Of a DNA stretch of 64,000 nucleotides, positions 1 to 9,297 are shown piece by piece. The first letter of the stretch is position 1; every line of letters begins with the position of its first letter. A model generated the notes under the pieces. The model saw only the letters and a program-made list of their open reading frames with translations, was not told the origin of the DNA and ran no database searches. A program made the translations under genes and the position numbers. Source of the stretch: Paenibacillus melissococcoides (GTDB lineage Bacteria > Bacillota > Bacilli > Paenibacillales > Paenibacillaceae); NCBI GenBank assembly GCA_944800085.1, contig CALYLO010000001.1, positions 144,001-208,000 of the forward strand, in the 5' to 3' direction.

Positions 1-60
1 CCAAAGATCAGAGCAGGACTTACACGCGGATGAATAACAGAGCAAAGTCATAATCAATGT

Positions 61-96
61 GCTCAATGGTCACTAGACTGTTGAGCTTTTTATTTT
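61..96 (+). terminator. Rho-independent terminator of an upstream gene outside the window
   Basis: GCTCAA and TTGAGC arms (61-66 and 81-86) with an inner GTC/GAC pairing enclose a short loop and are followed by TTTTTATTTT. It would end a plus-strand transcript entering from the left edge and insulate the DISARM locus. Confidence 0.6.
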
Positions 97-805
97 GCAT
101 CATAAATCGACATCGAAAGAGGAACTTCTACCAAAATCTCGAAACATATTATATAAGTCTTCAGATATAGTCTTACGTTCCTAAATCAAAATGATAAATC
201 AATCAAATATATAACTATATATACTTTGAAAGAGTAGATGGATATCCTATGAGTTTGGTCTGATGACATTACCTATTTACTTGTAAATTCCACTCGTGAT
301 ATCAATTTACCTTAGCAAAGGATAAATTGCTGTGAAATCACGCGCTCTAACAAATGTTCACAACTAAGATTTTCTCAGATCTTTGGTGAAGAATTATTTA
401 TCATATTATCGTTACTGGTACCTAAGGATTTTTAATGTTAAGGTAAATGTTAACAGTCACCATCTTGTAAAGGGTGCGGTGCCTTACAACTGATGAAAGA
501 TGTTTGTGGGAATATTCAGTTCTAAAATTGCTATTTGCTATAGTGATTTCTTAGAAACCCTTTGAAATCTATCATCCACAGTTAACATAAGAGCTTGTTC
601 TTTGAGAAATGAGCACGATGGTTCCCATCCGTGAAAGTGGGCGTGTCTATATTTGAAAAAGCTTCCGATATGTTTGTCAATTTTGTAATAATATTCAACA
701 TTAATAAAGAGGTATTTTTGGTATTTTGTCGAAAATCAATAGACAATAAGACTCATTTATTAGTGCAGATCAGTAGTGATTTATATTACCCCAAAGGAGG
801 GACCT
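97..805. other. AT-rich region upstream of drmE, no gene seen
   Basis: No open frame here has a convincing ribosome binding site or family resemblance. An 82-codon frame starting at 631 overlaps the drmE start and lacks a Shine-Dalgarno sequence, so I regard it as chance. The drmE promoter should lie here, but I could not find a -35/-10 pair with good spacing. Base composition is much lower in GC than the sequence after 19,800. Confidence 0.4.
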
Positions 806-1531
806 ATGGTCATATCGGTACTGGAGAATACCGCACAGGAGTCCAACGATCTCCTAAAAGATATTTTCATGTCAACTGAGAATAATACGACTGAGTTTGC
901 TCTTCACCCGTTGGTTAAATTGAGTGCGAGCTTCTCATTTGATTCAATAATGGAAAAAGCAAATAATCGGCTAGCAGTTGTGTTCCCGAGAAGATTTCAA
1001 AGCCCGGTTTTGATTACTGTATTGTGTGGGCTTGAACTCCTGAAGGAAAAGCATGAGTTTGTTTCGCTAGAGAGGATTTCATTTCCCAAAGAACAAAAAA
1101 TTTTGTTGAATGGGTGCCTTGTAGAGTATATCGGAAAAAACATTTCTACTGACCAAATTATTGTTAAATGCAGAGACGGGATATCTAAGATTCCTTTCAG
1201 AGTGGTTAGAGCTCTGGGAATTATCCGGAGTGAAAGACAGCTGGATAAAATGGAAGATCTATCATACGAATGTTTTTCTGTAGAAAACTCGAATGTTCTT
1301 AATTCTTTACTCAATATTAAAAAGAAAAATATAGTTAAACCAATTCAAAATGTAATGCTTATCTCAAAGATCGGTGAAACGGAAAAAAAGATTGATAAAC
1401 TCTTGATAAACCGGATTAAAGCAATTGAGTTATTCCACTGGGGAAAAATAACTACAGATGGGGAAATTTCTGTAATTGGATCTAATCAGTCAGAATCTGA
1501 TCCTGTAGCAGTAATAGCATCGGATTTTTAG
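806..1531 (+). pseudogene. drmE: DISARM protein DrmE, N-terminal fragment (ends at in-frame TAG)
   Basis: The start at 806 is chosen because AAAGGAGG (793-800) lies five bases upstream; a start at 776 has no such site. The frame encodes 241 residues and stops at TAG 1529-1531. The next coding stretch continues in exactly the same frame after that TAG (RASYYLENHPGKTG...), so this is one gene with an amber codon, not two genes. DrmE is a protein of unknown biochemistry that marks class 2 DISARM. I assign it from position upstream of drmA/drmB and from reconstructed length (about 867 codons), not from a diagnostic motif. A natural two-gene arrangement with a TTG restart at 1547 is possible, but no Shine-Dalgarno sequence supports it. 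Confidence 0.6.
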
Positions 1532-2767
1532 AGGGCATCTTACTATTTGGAAAATCACCCTGGCAAAACTGGAGCAGTTATTATTGATGGATTGTCCAGC
1601 TGTATCAATAATCTGCAGATTCTACATGATGACATATTGGAGAATAATATTCCCGTGGTTGTTATACTCGACCAATCTGAAATTGACATGGTTGAGCATC
1701 TTGAAGTTCGTGGATTTAGAATCTGGCAGTGGAACAAAGAAAACAAAAATTTATCTAACACCACATCTATTGTTGAAAAACATTCAGTTTTCTACCAGAT
1801 TGATAAAGCGATGAGTAACTTTACTAAACTTGAAGTAACCGTTAAGGAATGTGAGTTTCCATTAGTTAAGCAAGTCATGGAACATATTTGGCAAATCGAA
1901 AAGATCATTGACAAAAACAATGAGCAAATAAATAGCTTGCTAAATAAAATTATTTTTATTGTACTTGAATTATCTCGATTGATTAGAGTTCCGACGGAGA
2001 CAAAGATGGCTGAGCTTGAAGACAAACTCAGAATTCTCAATCAACAACTAAAACACGCTAGGCTGTGGATTCCTATAGAACAAGAAAAACTCTTTTCTAC
2101 TGCTTTGGAATTGTTACTTAGTATTAATGTAAACAAATTTAATAAGAAGAGGCATAAAATTGCGTTATTAAAAGATCGGTTTAATACTTCGGATGAATGG
2201 GATAGTATAGCGCTGGTGGTGCATAAAAAGAACGAAGTTGAAGATTGTCGTGATTTCTGGGGGGGGATAGTTAATCAGAAAAATAGGGCGAATATCAGTT
2301 TTTATACATTTAAGGAAATTATCGAGTCAGATTTATCTTATTCACCAACTGAAATTATTGTATGTGGCTGGCTAGGTTATGAGAAAATGACTAAAATCAT
2401 TAACTCATGTTACAGTTCCAAAATTACTCTTTTGCTCTATTCTTATGAAATGGAATGGTATAGATTTGCAAAACGGAAATGGAGTAAATATAAAAATTAT
2501 AATGTACGCTATAGTGATTTTCCGCAAGTAAGTATTAAAGAAACAAGGGATAAATTGGTGGAACCTGAAGTCACTACCACAGTTCCGAAGGCTGTTAATG
2601 AATTTGAAGATTTTGAATTGAGGATGAATCAGCTTACATATTCCCAGTACATAGTTCCATCTGGAGACAAGACGGAGGCAGTACAAGCTAGAATGATTCG
2701 TTATGCGGGATCATGGTTTTCATTTTGCACTGCGTCTCATGGTCTACATGTTGTTACGGATTTAATT
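1532..2767 (+). pseudogene. drmE: DISARM protein DrmE, central fragment
   Basis: This segment follows the TAG at 1529 in the same frame and reads about 412 codons to the IS insertion point. The open frame actually ends at 2779 because the IS terminal repeat supplies the last codons (Arg-Ala-Cys-stop). It contains a leucine-rich helical stretch and no recognisable catalytic motif. The coding text ...Asp-Leu-Ile-Arg resumes after the IS at 6910, in frame once one copy of the 4-bp target duplication AATT is removed. This shows that the gene was continuous before insertion. Confidence 0.6.
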
Positions 2768-2779
2768 AGGGCTTGCTGA

Positions 2780-5295
2780 ATAGGTATAGGTAAGGCTTTG
2801 AATAGCTCGCCACCTTTTCCCCACCTCCACACCGTGCATGCGACTTTCACCGCACACGGCGTTCCATCTTGCTACTTGAATTAAACAACAGTGCCCAAGT
2901 TACTCATTTTGCGGTATTGGTTTACCTTTTTAATCATGCTGCCTGTTAGGCCAAGCATGTTTATGAGTTTCATAATCGTTTCCTGGTTTGTGGCATGAAT
3001 AAGTGTATGGACATCTTGATGAAGGATCCTCAGGTTATTGTAGCTGTCATCTCCACCAAGGTAAGTTGGAAGATAATGATGACAGTGCACATCGTCTGCA
3101 TAAAGGAATATACCTGTGATCTCGCATTTTCCCATGACCATACTGTACCTACTAATCCGATTATCCAAGTATTCTGCACTGCGTTGAGGATTGTCTGATT
3201 TCATTAATATAATGATTTCTGATTGTACAAATCCAACCAGTTTTCTAGTAATCCTCTTCCGCCCCTCGACAGTAAATGGAGTTATCTCTTGACTGAAGTT
3301 CAGATTGTTAGAGGTAGTTACATCTACTATCGGGTATAAGTAGACTCCATCCACCTTGAACGTGCGATAACTGGTTGAGTAAAACTTCCTATATGTCGGA
3401 GGTGGATTATCAGGATGTTCGTATTTACCAGCCCGTTTCAAACGATTATAAGTGAACTTTTTCAGGTCATAGGCAAGTCGTGAGAACTCAATGAACACAT
3501 GCGTTGCTTTCCTAAAGTAATTGTGAATCCCGAGAACAAAACTATTGAATTTGTGCACATTACCGGCTGAGGGTGATTGTTGAATATGTTGAATAAGTTT
3601 CTTATATTGTATCTTAATCTGTTGTTTTTTCTTCTCAATCACACCGGTATGTGCGAATTTTTGATTTCTCAGGGGAAATGTCCAACTTAAGGCGATCTTT
3701 CAAATAAAGTTTTACGGCATGGAACCATTTTTGGGCCGTTTTCCAATCACGACAGAGGATTTTGAAGTCATCGGCGTATCTGACGATGAATCCTTCTTTA
3801 AGCTTTGACTTCTTAAGAGCATTATATTTATTCCTCTTCGTATATGCATGTTTTGTTTGGAAATTCTCCCATTGTCCAGCTACCCAAGTATCAAGATCGT
3901 GCAGTGCAATGTTAGAAAGTAAAGGGGATAAAATTCCTCCTTGTGGGGTTCCTTTTACAGGAGTACCTTCACCTTCTATTACAGCTTTTAGCATTCGACT
4001 GATAATCCGTAAAACCTTACGATCGTGTATTCCAAGATTCCATATCTGCTTTAGCAAGGTTGAATGATTAATGTTATCGAAGAATCCTTTGATATCGATG
4101 TCTACGATAAAGTGAAGTCCCCCGTTATTAATCAAAAATTGAACTCTAGCCAATGCATTATGGGTGGAGCGCAATGGTCTGAACCCATAACTATGTTTAT
4201 AAAAGTGCGCCTCGGCGATTGGTTCAAGTACTTGCTTAAAGCACTGCTGTATTAGCCGATCTAGAATGCATGGAATTCCCAGTGGTCTCTTTCTCCCATT
4301 AGGTTTTGGAATAAAGACCCGTCTAACCTTTTTAGGTTGGTAATTCTTAAGTTTTGTTTTAACAAGGTTCACAAGATCGCTGTCTGTCATTGTTTTAAGA
4401 TTCTCGATTGTTTTGCCATCTGTTCCTGCTGTTTTAGATCCCTTATTTGACTTGATTGTACGGTAAGCAAGAAGGATATTTTCTCTTGATGTGATTAGTT
4501 CATAGAGACGTTTGAATGTTTTTCCTTGCTTGGCCTGCTCGTGTAAGTCTGTAAAGGTATCTGTTAGATTATAGTAATCCCAATAACGCAGAGCCTGTAT
4601 TGTGGCAACCCCCTTGCAGAGATTGTCCCCACATTCATACCCGACCGATACAGTTCACTTTTGGAAAGTTGTTGTCAAGTAACAAGACTCAGGGCTGTTC
4701 CTCCACTTCTATTACGGAAGTTTCATTGGTCGTGCCCCTACTCTCACAAGGGTAAATGCATTTCGGTGTAACCTTATAGCAACCGTCTTGGACGGCAGTC
4801 CATTGTTGCAACGTCCCTTGCTTTCCTTGTTCCTTCTATCCTAGCTATGCATACTGCCCTTAGGTGACTCCTTTGAACCTGCAAGCTTGATACCGCCATT
4901 GTTCGGTATAGCGTATTTCCTAACATGTAATTGTACTTTACGCCACTTGCCCCAACATTCATTGGTCAACATGTTTCCATGAGGTAGGCATTTAGATTCT
5001 TACATTCGGAGTTTCGTCAGTTCCCCTTTGAACATTCTCACCATAGGCAATTTTTCAGCCGTCCGGCATATCAGTAAGCATACCTTCCTTGATTGGTGGC
5101 TCCAGCTTCCTTCTGCCGACTTCACCTAGCTTCATACCTCATGCCCTGCCGAACAAGACGCATGTAGGAGTCTCAACGGAACAGTTTTGGAAAACATGGA
5201 TTCCTCATTCCTGTTCTCGGATAGAAAGTTAGACTTTTCTTTATAAAGTCCTTGCTTTTCCTGAAGTTATTCAGTTATAGCAAAACAAGTCGCAC
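2780..5295 (-). mobile_element. Group II intron inserted in the IS terminal repeat region
   Basis: On the minus strand the intron begins GTGCGAC at 5295 and ends ...ACCTAT at 2780. Removing it restores the IS end exactly as in copy 2 (ATATGT joined to TCAGCAAGCCCT). Near the 3' end (about 2818-2865) is a domain V-like hairpin containing GCGGTGAAAGTCGCATG, followed by a domain VI-like stem. A reverse transcriptase frame occupies domain IV. The 5' 0.6 kb (about 4660-5295) has no gene and would be ribozyme domains I-III. The intron-encoded protein is broken, so mobility would need a protein supplied in trans. Confidence 0.85.
2881..4654 (-). pseudogene. Group II intron reverse transcriptase/maturase with HNH domain, broken
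   Basis: The frame open from 4654 to 3635 carries the RT blocks, with IPKPNGRKRPLGIP, the GTPQGGILSPLLSN block and the catalytic YADD (about 3770-3780). A second frame (3642-2881) carries the maturase/X-like region and an HNH endonuclease signature (CEITG, HCHHYLP, LRILHQDVHTLIH). The frames are out of phase. About 30-40 residues normally found between the RT thumb and the X domain appear to be missing at the junction near 3640, so a deletion plus frameshift is likely. No ordinary start codon precedes the RT frame (TGA at 4655-4657), so the 5' end may be damaged too. Function would be splicing and target-primed insertion. Confidence 0.8.
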
Positions 5296-6788
5296 ACATA
5301 TTGCCTTTTAGGCCACAGAGGCTGACGGCACAGATTCAGCAGCAGTCTGAAAATCGGCAAAAAGAGAACGCGCAGCTTGCGTTCGAGATTCATAACAAGC
5401 AGTTGCAGAGCAATGACCGTTTCGCTTGTCTCTCGAAGGCGTGCTCGAATACGCCCCAGTCCGTAGGAGCGTTTGCCTTCTCCGAATTTTCCTTCGATCG
5501 CGTTACGCGTTGAAGCATCCTGTCTGGCCTGGTTCCGATCGGGTTCCGCTTCTTTCTTCGGACGTCCTAAGTTTGGACCACTCAGACGAATGCCGTGCTC
5601 CTTACAATAGCGAAGGTTCTCCCGGTTTCGGTAGATTTGGTCGGCTAGAATGGCTTCCGGATAACACCCATATCGCTGGACGAACGACTCCACGGAAGCT
5701 TTCAGTGTCATGCTTTCGTTGAAGTTATCCCAGGACAGCTTCTCCATCCGAGCGTAACCATCCACCAGACTGATCGCCAGCTTTGCTCCAAACTCGACGG
5801 GAGCATTCACTTTCCCGCGGACAATCGGCCGTACATGCGGTTGGGAAAGACTGACGATTCGATCTTCCACCGAGTGTGTCCGTTTGTCGTACATCTCTTG
5901 CTGTTGACGATACAGCTCGGAAATGACGAGCAATTGCCGATACTGCTGCGAACCCAGTTGATTCAAGCTGCTTTTCGCTGCCAGCATTTCGATGATGCGA
6001 AGATTACGCGAAACATAACGAAGCTGTTTGCCAACCGCTTTCCGGATGGCTTTGGCACCCGTTCGCCGTTTCTTGGCGATCTCGAGGTAGCGTTTGCGGG
6101 CGGTTTGACGATACGTTCTCGGTTTCTTGGCCTTCCCGACGAAAGGCTCGTGCAGAACATCGATGATCGCTTCGAGTTTTTCCCGCGCCTCGTTCAATAA
6201 TTTCAAATCGGTCGGATACGAGATGTCGGCCGGTGCGCAGGTCGCGTCGAGCATCAAGGTGCCTTTGTTGCATGGTTTCTCTTTGCTTTTGCCGTCTTCA
6301 TTAACGGATGTTCCATCAGAGCCATGGCCGCTGCCTGGAGGATCTTGAGGATCGCTCTTGTTTTGTTCCTGCTTCTTTCGCTCTGCGTCCTCTTCCAAAA
6401 TCCAATCGTTGATTCGTTCAATGACATCCGCACCCAATCGCTTGCGGAAATGGGTCAACAGCGAGTGATGGAACGGAGGCTTATCTTGGAACGCCGGCAG
6501 CCCAAGGAAGTACTGGTAGTACGGATTTTCGGCGATCTGCTGGACCGTCTCTCGATCATCGAGCTGCATACGTTCCTGAATGTACAGCGCTCCCAAAGCC
6601 ATACGAACAGACAAAGGGATCTGACCGCGCATTGATTTCTTGAACGACTTCGCGTAGAGTTCTTCTGCCCGCCACCACGGGATGATAGCGGCCAGTTGCA
6701 CCCAACGGTTCTCCTTATTTAATTTACCGCCAAACGGCAAGTAGAAATCTTCGAACAACTGAAGCTGGCTTTCGGTTCTACGATACAT
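5271..6788 (-). CDS. IS5-like DDE transposase, copy 1 (extended C-terminus)
   Basis: The protein has 505 residues against 493 for the intact copy 2. An N-terminal DUF772-like region precedes the DDE catalytic core: Asp in LMLDATCAPAD, Asp in AILADQIYRNREN, Glu in NAIEGKFGEGKRS. A one-base deletion changes GTGGGCCTAA (copy 2) to GTGGCCTAA, destroying the stop codon, and translation runs about a dozen codons further into the group II intron. The core is otherwise near-identical to copy 2 (for example Thr versus Met in DAS(T/M)RNAIEG). It may still be active because the catalytic core is complete. Confidence 0.85.
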   Translation of the reverse strand: MYRRTESQLQLFEDFYLPFGGKLNKENRWVQLAAIIPWWRAEELYAKSFKKSMRGQIPLSVRMALGALYIQERMQLDDRETVQQIAENPYYQYFLGLPAFQDKPPFHHSLLTHFRKRLGADVIERINDWILEEDAERKKQEQNKSDPQDPPGSGHGSDGTSVNEDGKSKEKPCNKGTLMLDATCAPADISYPTDLKLLNEAREKLEAIIDVLHEPFVGKAKKPRTYRQTARKRYLEIAKKRRTGAKAIRKAVGKQLRYVSRNLRIIEMLAAKSSLNQLGSQQYRQLLVISELYRQQQEMYDKRTHSVEDRIVSLSQPHVRPIVRGKVNAPVEFGAKLAISLVDGYARMEKLSWDNFNESMTLKASVESFVQRYGCYPEAILADQIYRNRENLRYCKEHGIRLSGPNLGRPKKEAEPDRNQARQDASTRNAIEGKFGEGKRSYGLGRIRARLRETSETVIALQLLVMNLERKLRVLFLPIFRLLLNLCRQPLWPKRQYVCDLFCYN

Positions 6789-6909
6789 GTCGGCTCACTC
6801 CACGTGCACGATTTTTTGCAAGAAATTCGCATTCTCCTTGCATTTTATTTCGAGTTAGAGTCCAGAAATCCTTGTAAAACCTTTGAAAAATGATTGTTCA
6901 GCAAGCCCT

Positions 6910-7549
6910 AATTAGAAAAAACTTAGAGCAGCGTGAGATTCCAAAGAAAACGATTGATGATTTAAGCGAAGGTGAGCTCGTACTTTTCAGGGATTCTGAT
7001 AATGATATTATCCGGGAAATTGCGGATGTAGCGTTAAAGAAGAACGGACTTTTCTTCCACCGGAAAAGGGCCTCCATTTGGCGGGATGCCCTGTTAAAAA
7101 AATATGAGGAGTTAGATCTTGATATAAGTAAGCTTTATCGACATCTGCACATGCACGGATGTAAGCGCCATAAAGCTACTATTCGGAATTGGTTGTTCAA
7201 TGAAAGTATTATTGGTCCGGGAAATAACTCTGATCTTGCGGTTATTGCAAGAGCGACTGAGGATGGACATTTCACGTCAAATCTCCAATTTATTGAAGAG
7301 TCCATATCGCAGTTAAGGAGTGCACACTTACAGGCGGCAACTTATTTGCAGAAAAGTATGCTGAATGAGGTGAAAGATAGAATAGACAAGAATAGTCTGA
7401 CCACAGAAAAAAATATTGAATTTACTTTAGAAGGACTTGGTCAAGTATTTATTCTTGAAGTGGAAGAAATAAGCAGAGAGTGGCTGAATATCGGTATTAG
7501 TTGGACGAATAGGCTTCTTAAACAGGAGGAAACCATATGGCGAGGATGA
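6910..7549 (+). pseudogene. drmE: DISARM protein DrmE, C-terminal fragment
   Basis: The coding frame resumes after the IS (Leu-Ile-Arg-Lys-Asn-Leu-Glu-Gln...) and runs about 213 codons to TGA at 7547. An ATG inside the IS end (6890) opens the same frame without a proper Shine-Dalgarno sequence, so separate translation is possible but doubtful. The last codons overlap the next gene (start 7537), as expected of an operon. No catalytic motif is visible; the segment is mostly predicted helix with many charged residues. Confidence 0.6.
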
Positions 7550-9297
7550 TTCCCCCTTATATATCTAATGATGTAAAAAGTAACGGAGAACGGCAAGTTT
7601 TTGATTTGTTTAAACAAGATCCTAAGACACGTGATTGGACGATTCTTCATTCGTTGGCTCTGACACAGCATGCAAAAAGATTGTATGGAGAAATTGACTT
7701 CTTGGTACTTGCTCCACGAGTCGGGGTTTTCTGCCTTGAAGTAAAGTCAGGAAGTGTTACGAGGAGAAATGGTATATGGAATTTTACCAATAGATATGGA
7801 CAAACATCTCAAAAGACCAGAGGGCCTTTTGAGCAGGCCCAAGAAGGAATGTTCAGCTTACTTTCTGCGATTAAAAAAAAGTTTGGTTCAACGAGTCGTC
7901 TGGGAAAACTTTTATACGGATACGGGGTAATGTTTCCGCATATTCGTTTTCAGGCGGAGGGGGCGGATCAAGAGAATTGGCTGATATATGACCGAGATTC
8001 TAGGCGGTTACCCATCAGCGAATTTATACAACAATTATCAACAAAAACGGCAAAAAAGATGCAAGGGCAAGCTTGGTTTGATCCAGTGCAGTCACTTCCT
8101 ACAATGAAGGATATTAATCAACTTGTTAACTTTCTAAGAGGGGACTTTGAAAGAGTAATTACCCCCGTTCAGCTACTTGAAGACATTGAAGTACAGATTA
8201 CAAAATATACTGAGGAACAATTTCATTGTCTCGATCAATTACAAGACAATCCACGCTGTCTGTTTCTTGGAGCAGCTGGGACAGGAAAGACAATGATTGC
8301 AATGGAATCGGTTCGCAGAAGCCTTTTTGAAAAGAAGAGGGTATTACTTATTTGTTTCAATACCTTGCTTGGAGAGTGGTTATCTGAACAACTTGCGGGT
8401 TCCGACAATGATAATTTGTTGAAAGTAACATCATTTCATCGATTCATGGAGAAAATAGCTGTTTCCTCGCCTGAATATGAGCTGAACAGTAAAAATAAAA
8501 CGGAAGAGTATTTTAAGTATGATCTTCCTTTAATGGTTTTAGAGATGATTGACAGAGGTGTAGTCGAGCCATTTGATAAAATTGTAATTGATGAAGGCCA
8601 GGATCTCATCAGATCGGAATATCTCGATATTTTTGATGGGTTGCTAAAAGGTGGGCTGTCAGGTGGAGAATGGGAAATATATTGTGATTTTGAAAGACAG
8701 GCAATTTATTCTGAGTTTTCAGCCGATGAAATGAAGCAGATAATTGACTCTAGAGCATCTGCTGTTAAGTTTCGATTAACAGTAAATTGCAGAAATACCA
8801 AGATGATTGGAGAGCAAACTTCAATTCTTTCTGGATTTGATAAACCACCGTTTTTACCCGGCAACATAGATGGTCTGCCTGTGGAGTATTTTTTCTGCAA
8901 TGATGCTTATGAAGAAACAACAAAGGTGGAAGGTATTCTCAGACAGCTGAAATTGAAAAAAATTCCGGATCGTCATATTACTATTTTATCTCCATATAAG
9001 TTTCAAAACTCCTGTATTTCTGTGATAAATAAATCAGCCTTCGATATATTAGATCTTACAAATCTCCAAGGAAGGAAAAGTTCTCGGGAGTCTATTACCT
9101 TTTCAACCATACAGGGGTTTAAAGGTCTAGAAAATCATTATATCATTCTTACTGGCATTAGCCGCCTGAATGATGATGAGTTTAGATCTCTTTTATATGT
9201 GGGAATGTCACGTGCTAAATCGGGATTGTATATGATGTTGGATAAAAGAACAGAGTCGGATTATAGAAGATTGATCCAAAGGAGTATTGCAATATGA
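7537..9297 (+). CDS. NERD-domain UvrD-like (SF1) helicase of the DISARM locus
   Basis: The protein has 586 residues. Residues 20-130 form a NERD (nuclease-related) domain, with GEIDFLVLAPRVGVFCLEVK giving the D...E-x-K pattern of the PD-(D/E)XK fold. The rest is a superfamily 1 helicase: Walker A GAAGTGKT near residue 245, Walker B DEGQDL near 350, QGFKGLE near 526 and the C-terminal VGMSRAKSGLY motif. AGGAGGA lies six bases before ATG 7537; the gene overlaps drmE by 13 bases and drmA by 4 (ATGA), so they are translationally coupled. It is not in the class 2 DISARM set I know (drmE, drmA, drmB, drmC, drmMII). A role in unwinding or cutting invading DNA is an inference. Confidence 0.85.
   Translation: MARMIPPYISNDVKSNGERQVFDLFKQDPKTRDWTILHSLALTQHAKRLYGEIDFLVLAPRVGVFCLEVKSGSVTRRNGIWNFTNRYGQTSQKTRGPFEQAQEGMFSLLSAIKKKFGSTSRLGKLLYGYGVMFPHIRFQAEGADQENWLIYDRDSRRLPISEFIQQLSTKTAKKMQGQAWFDPVQSLPTMKDINQLVNFLRGDFERVITPVQLLEDIEVQITKYTEEQFHCLDQLQDNPRCLFLGAAGTGKTMIAMESVRRSLFEKKRVLLICFNTLLGEWLSEQLAGSDNDNLLKVTSFHRFMEKIAVSSPEYELNSKNKTEEYFKYDLPLMVLEMIDRGVVEPFDKIVIDEGQDLIRSEYLDIFDGLLKGGLSGGEWEIYCDFERQAIYSEFSADEMKQIIDSRASAVKFRLTVNCRNTKMIGEQTSILSGFDKPPFLPGNIDGLPVEYFFCNDAYEETTKVEGILRQLKLKKIPDRHITILSPYKFQNSCISVINKSAFDILDLTNLQGRKSSRESITFSTIQGFKGLENHYIILTGISRLNDDEFRSLLYVGMSRAKSGLYMMLDKRTESDYRRLIQRSIAI

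Larger units (their letters stand above)
2768..6909 (-). mobile_element. IS5-like insertion sequence, copy 1, carrying a nested group II intron
   Basis: The terminal inverted repeats are AGGGCTTGCTGAA (2768-2780, the last base shared with the intron junction) and TTCAGCAAGCCCT (6897-6909). The target duplication is AATT (2764-2767 and 6910-6913). The element is near-identical to the copy at 16598-18224 but in opposite orientation, and is enlarged by a 2.5-kb group II intron inserted 12 bases inside the left end. It interrupts drmE. Its transposase differs from copy 2 by few substitutions plus one missing base at the stop codon. Four-base duplications and a DDE transposase fit the IS5/IS1182 superfamily; the exact family is uncertain. 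Confidence 0.9.
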
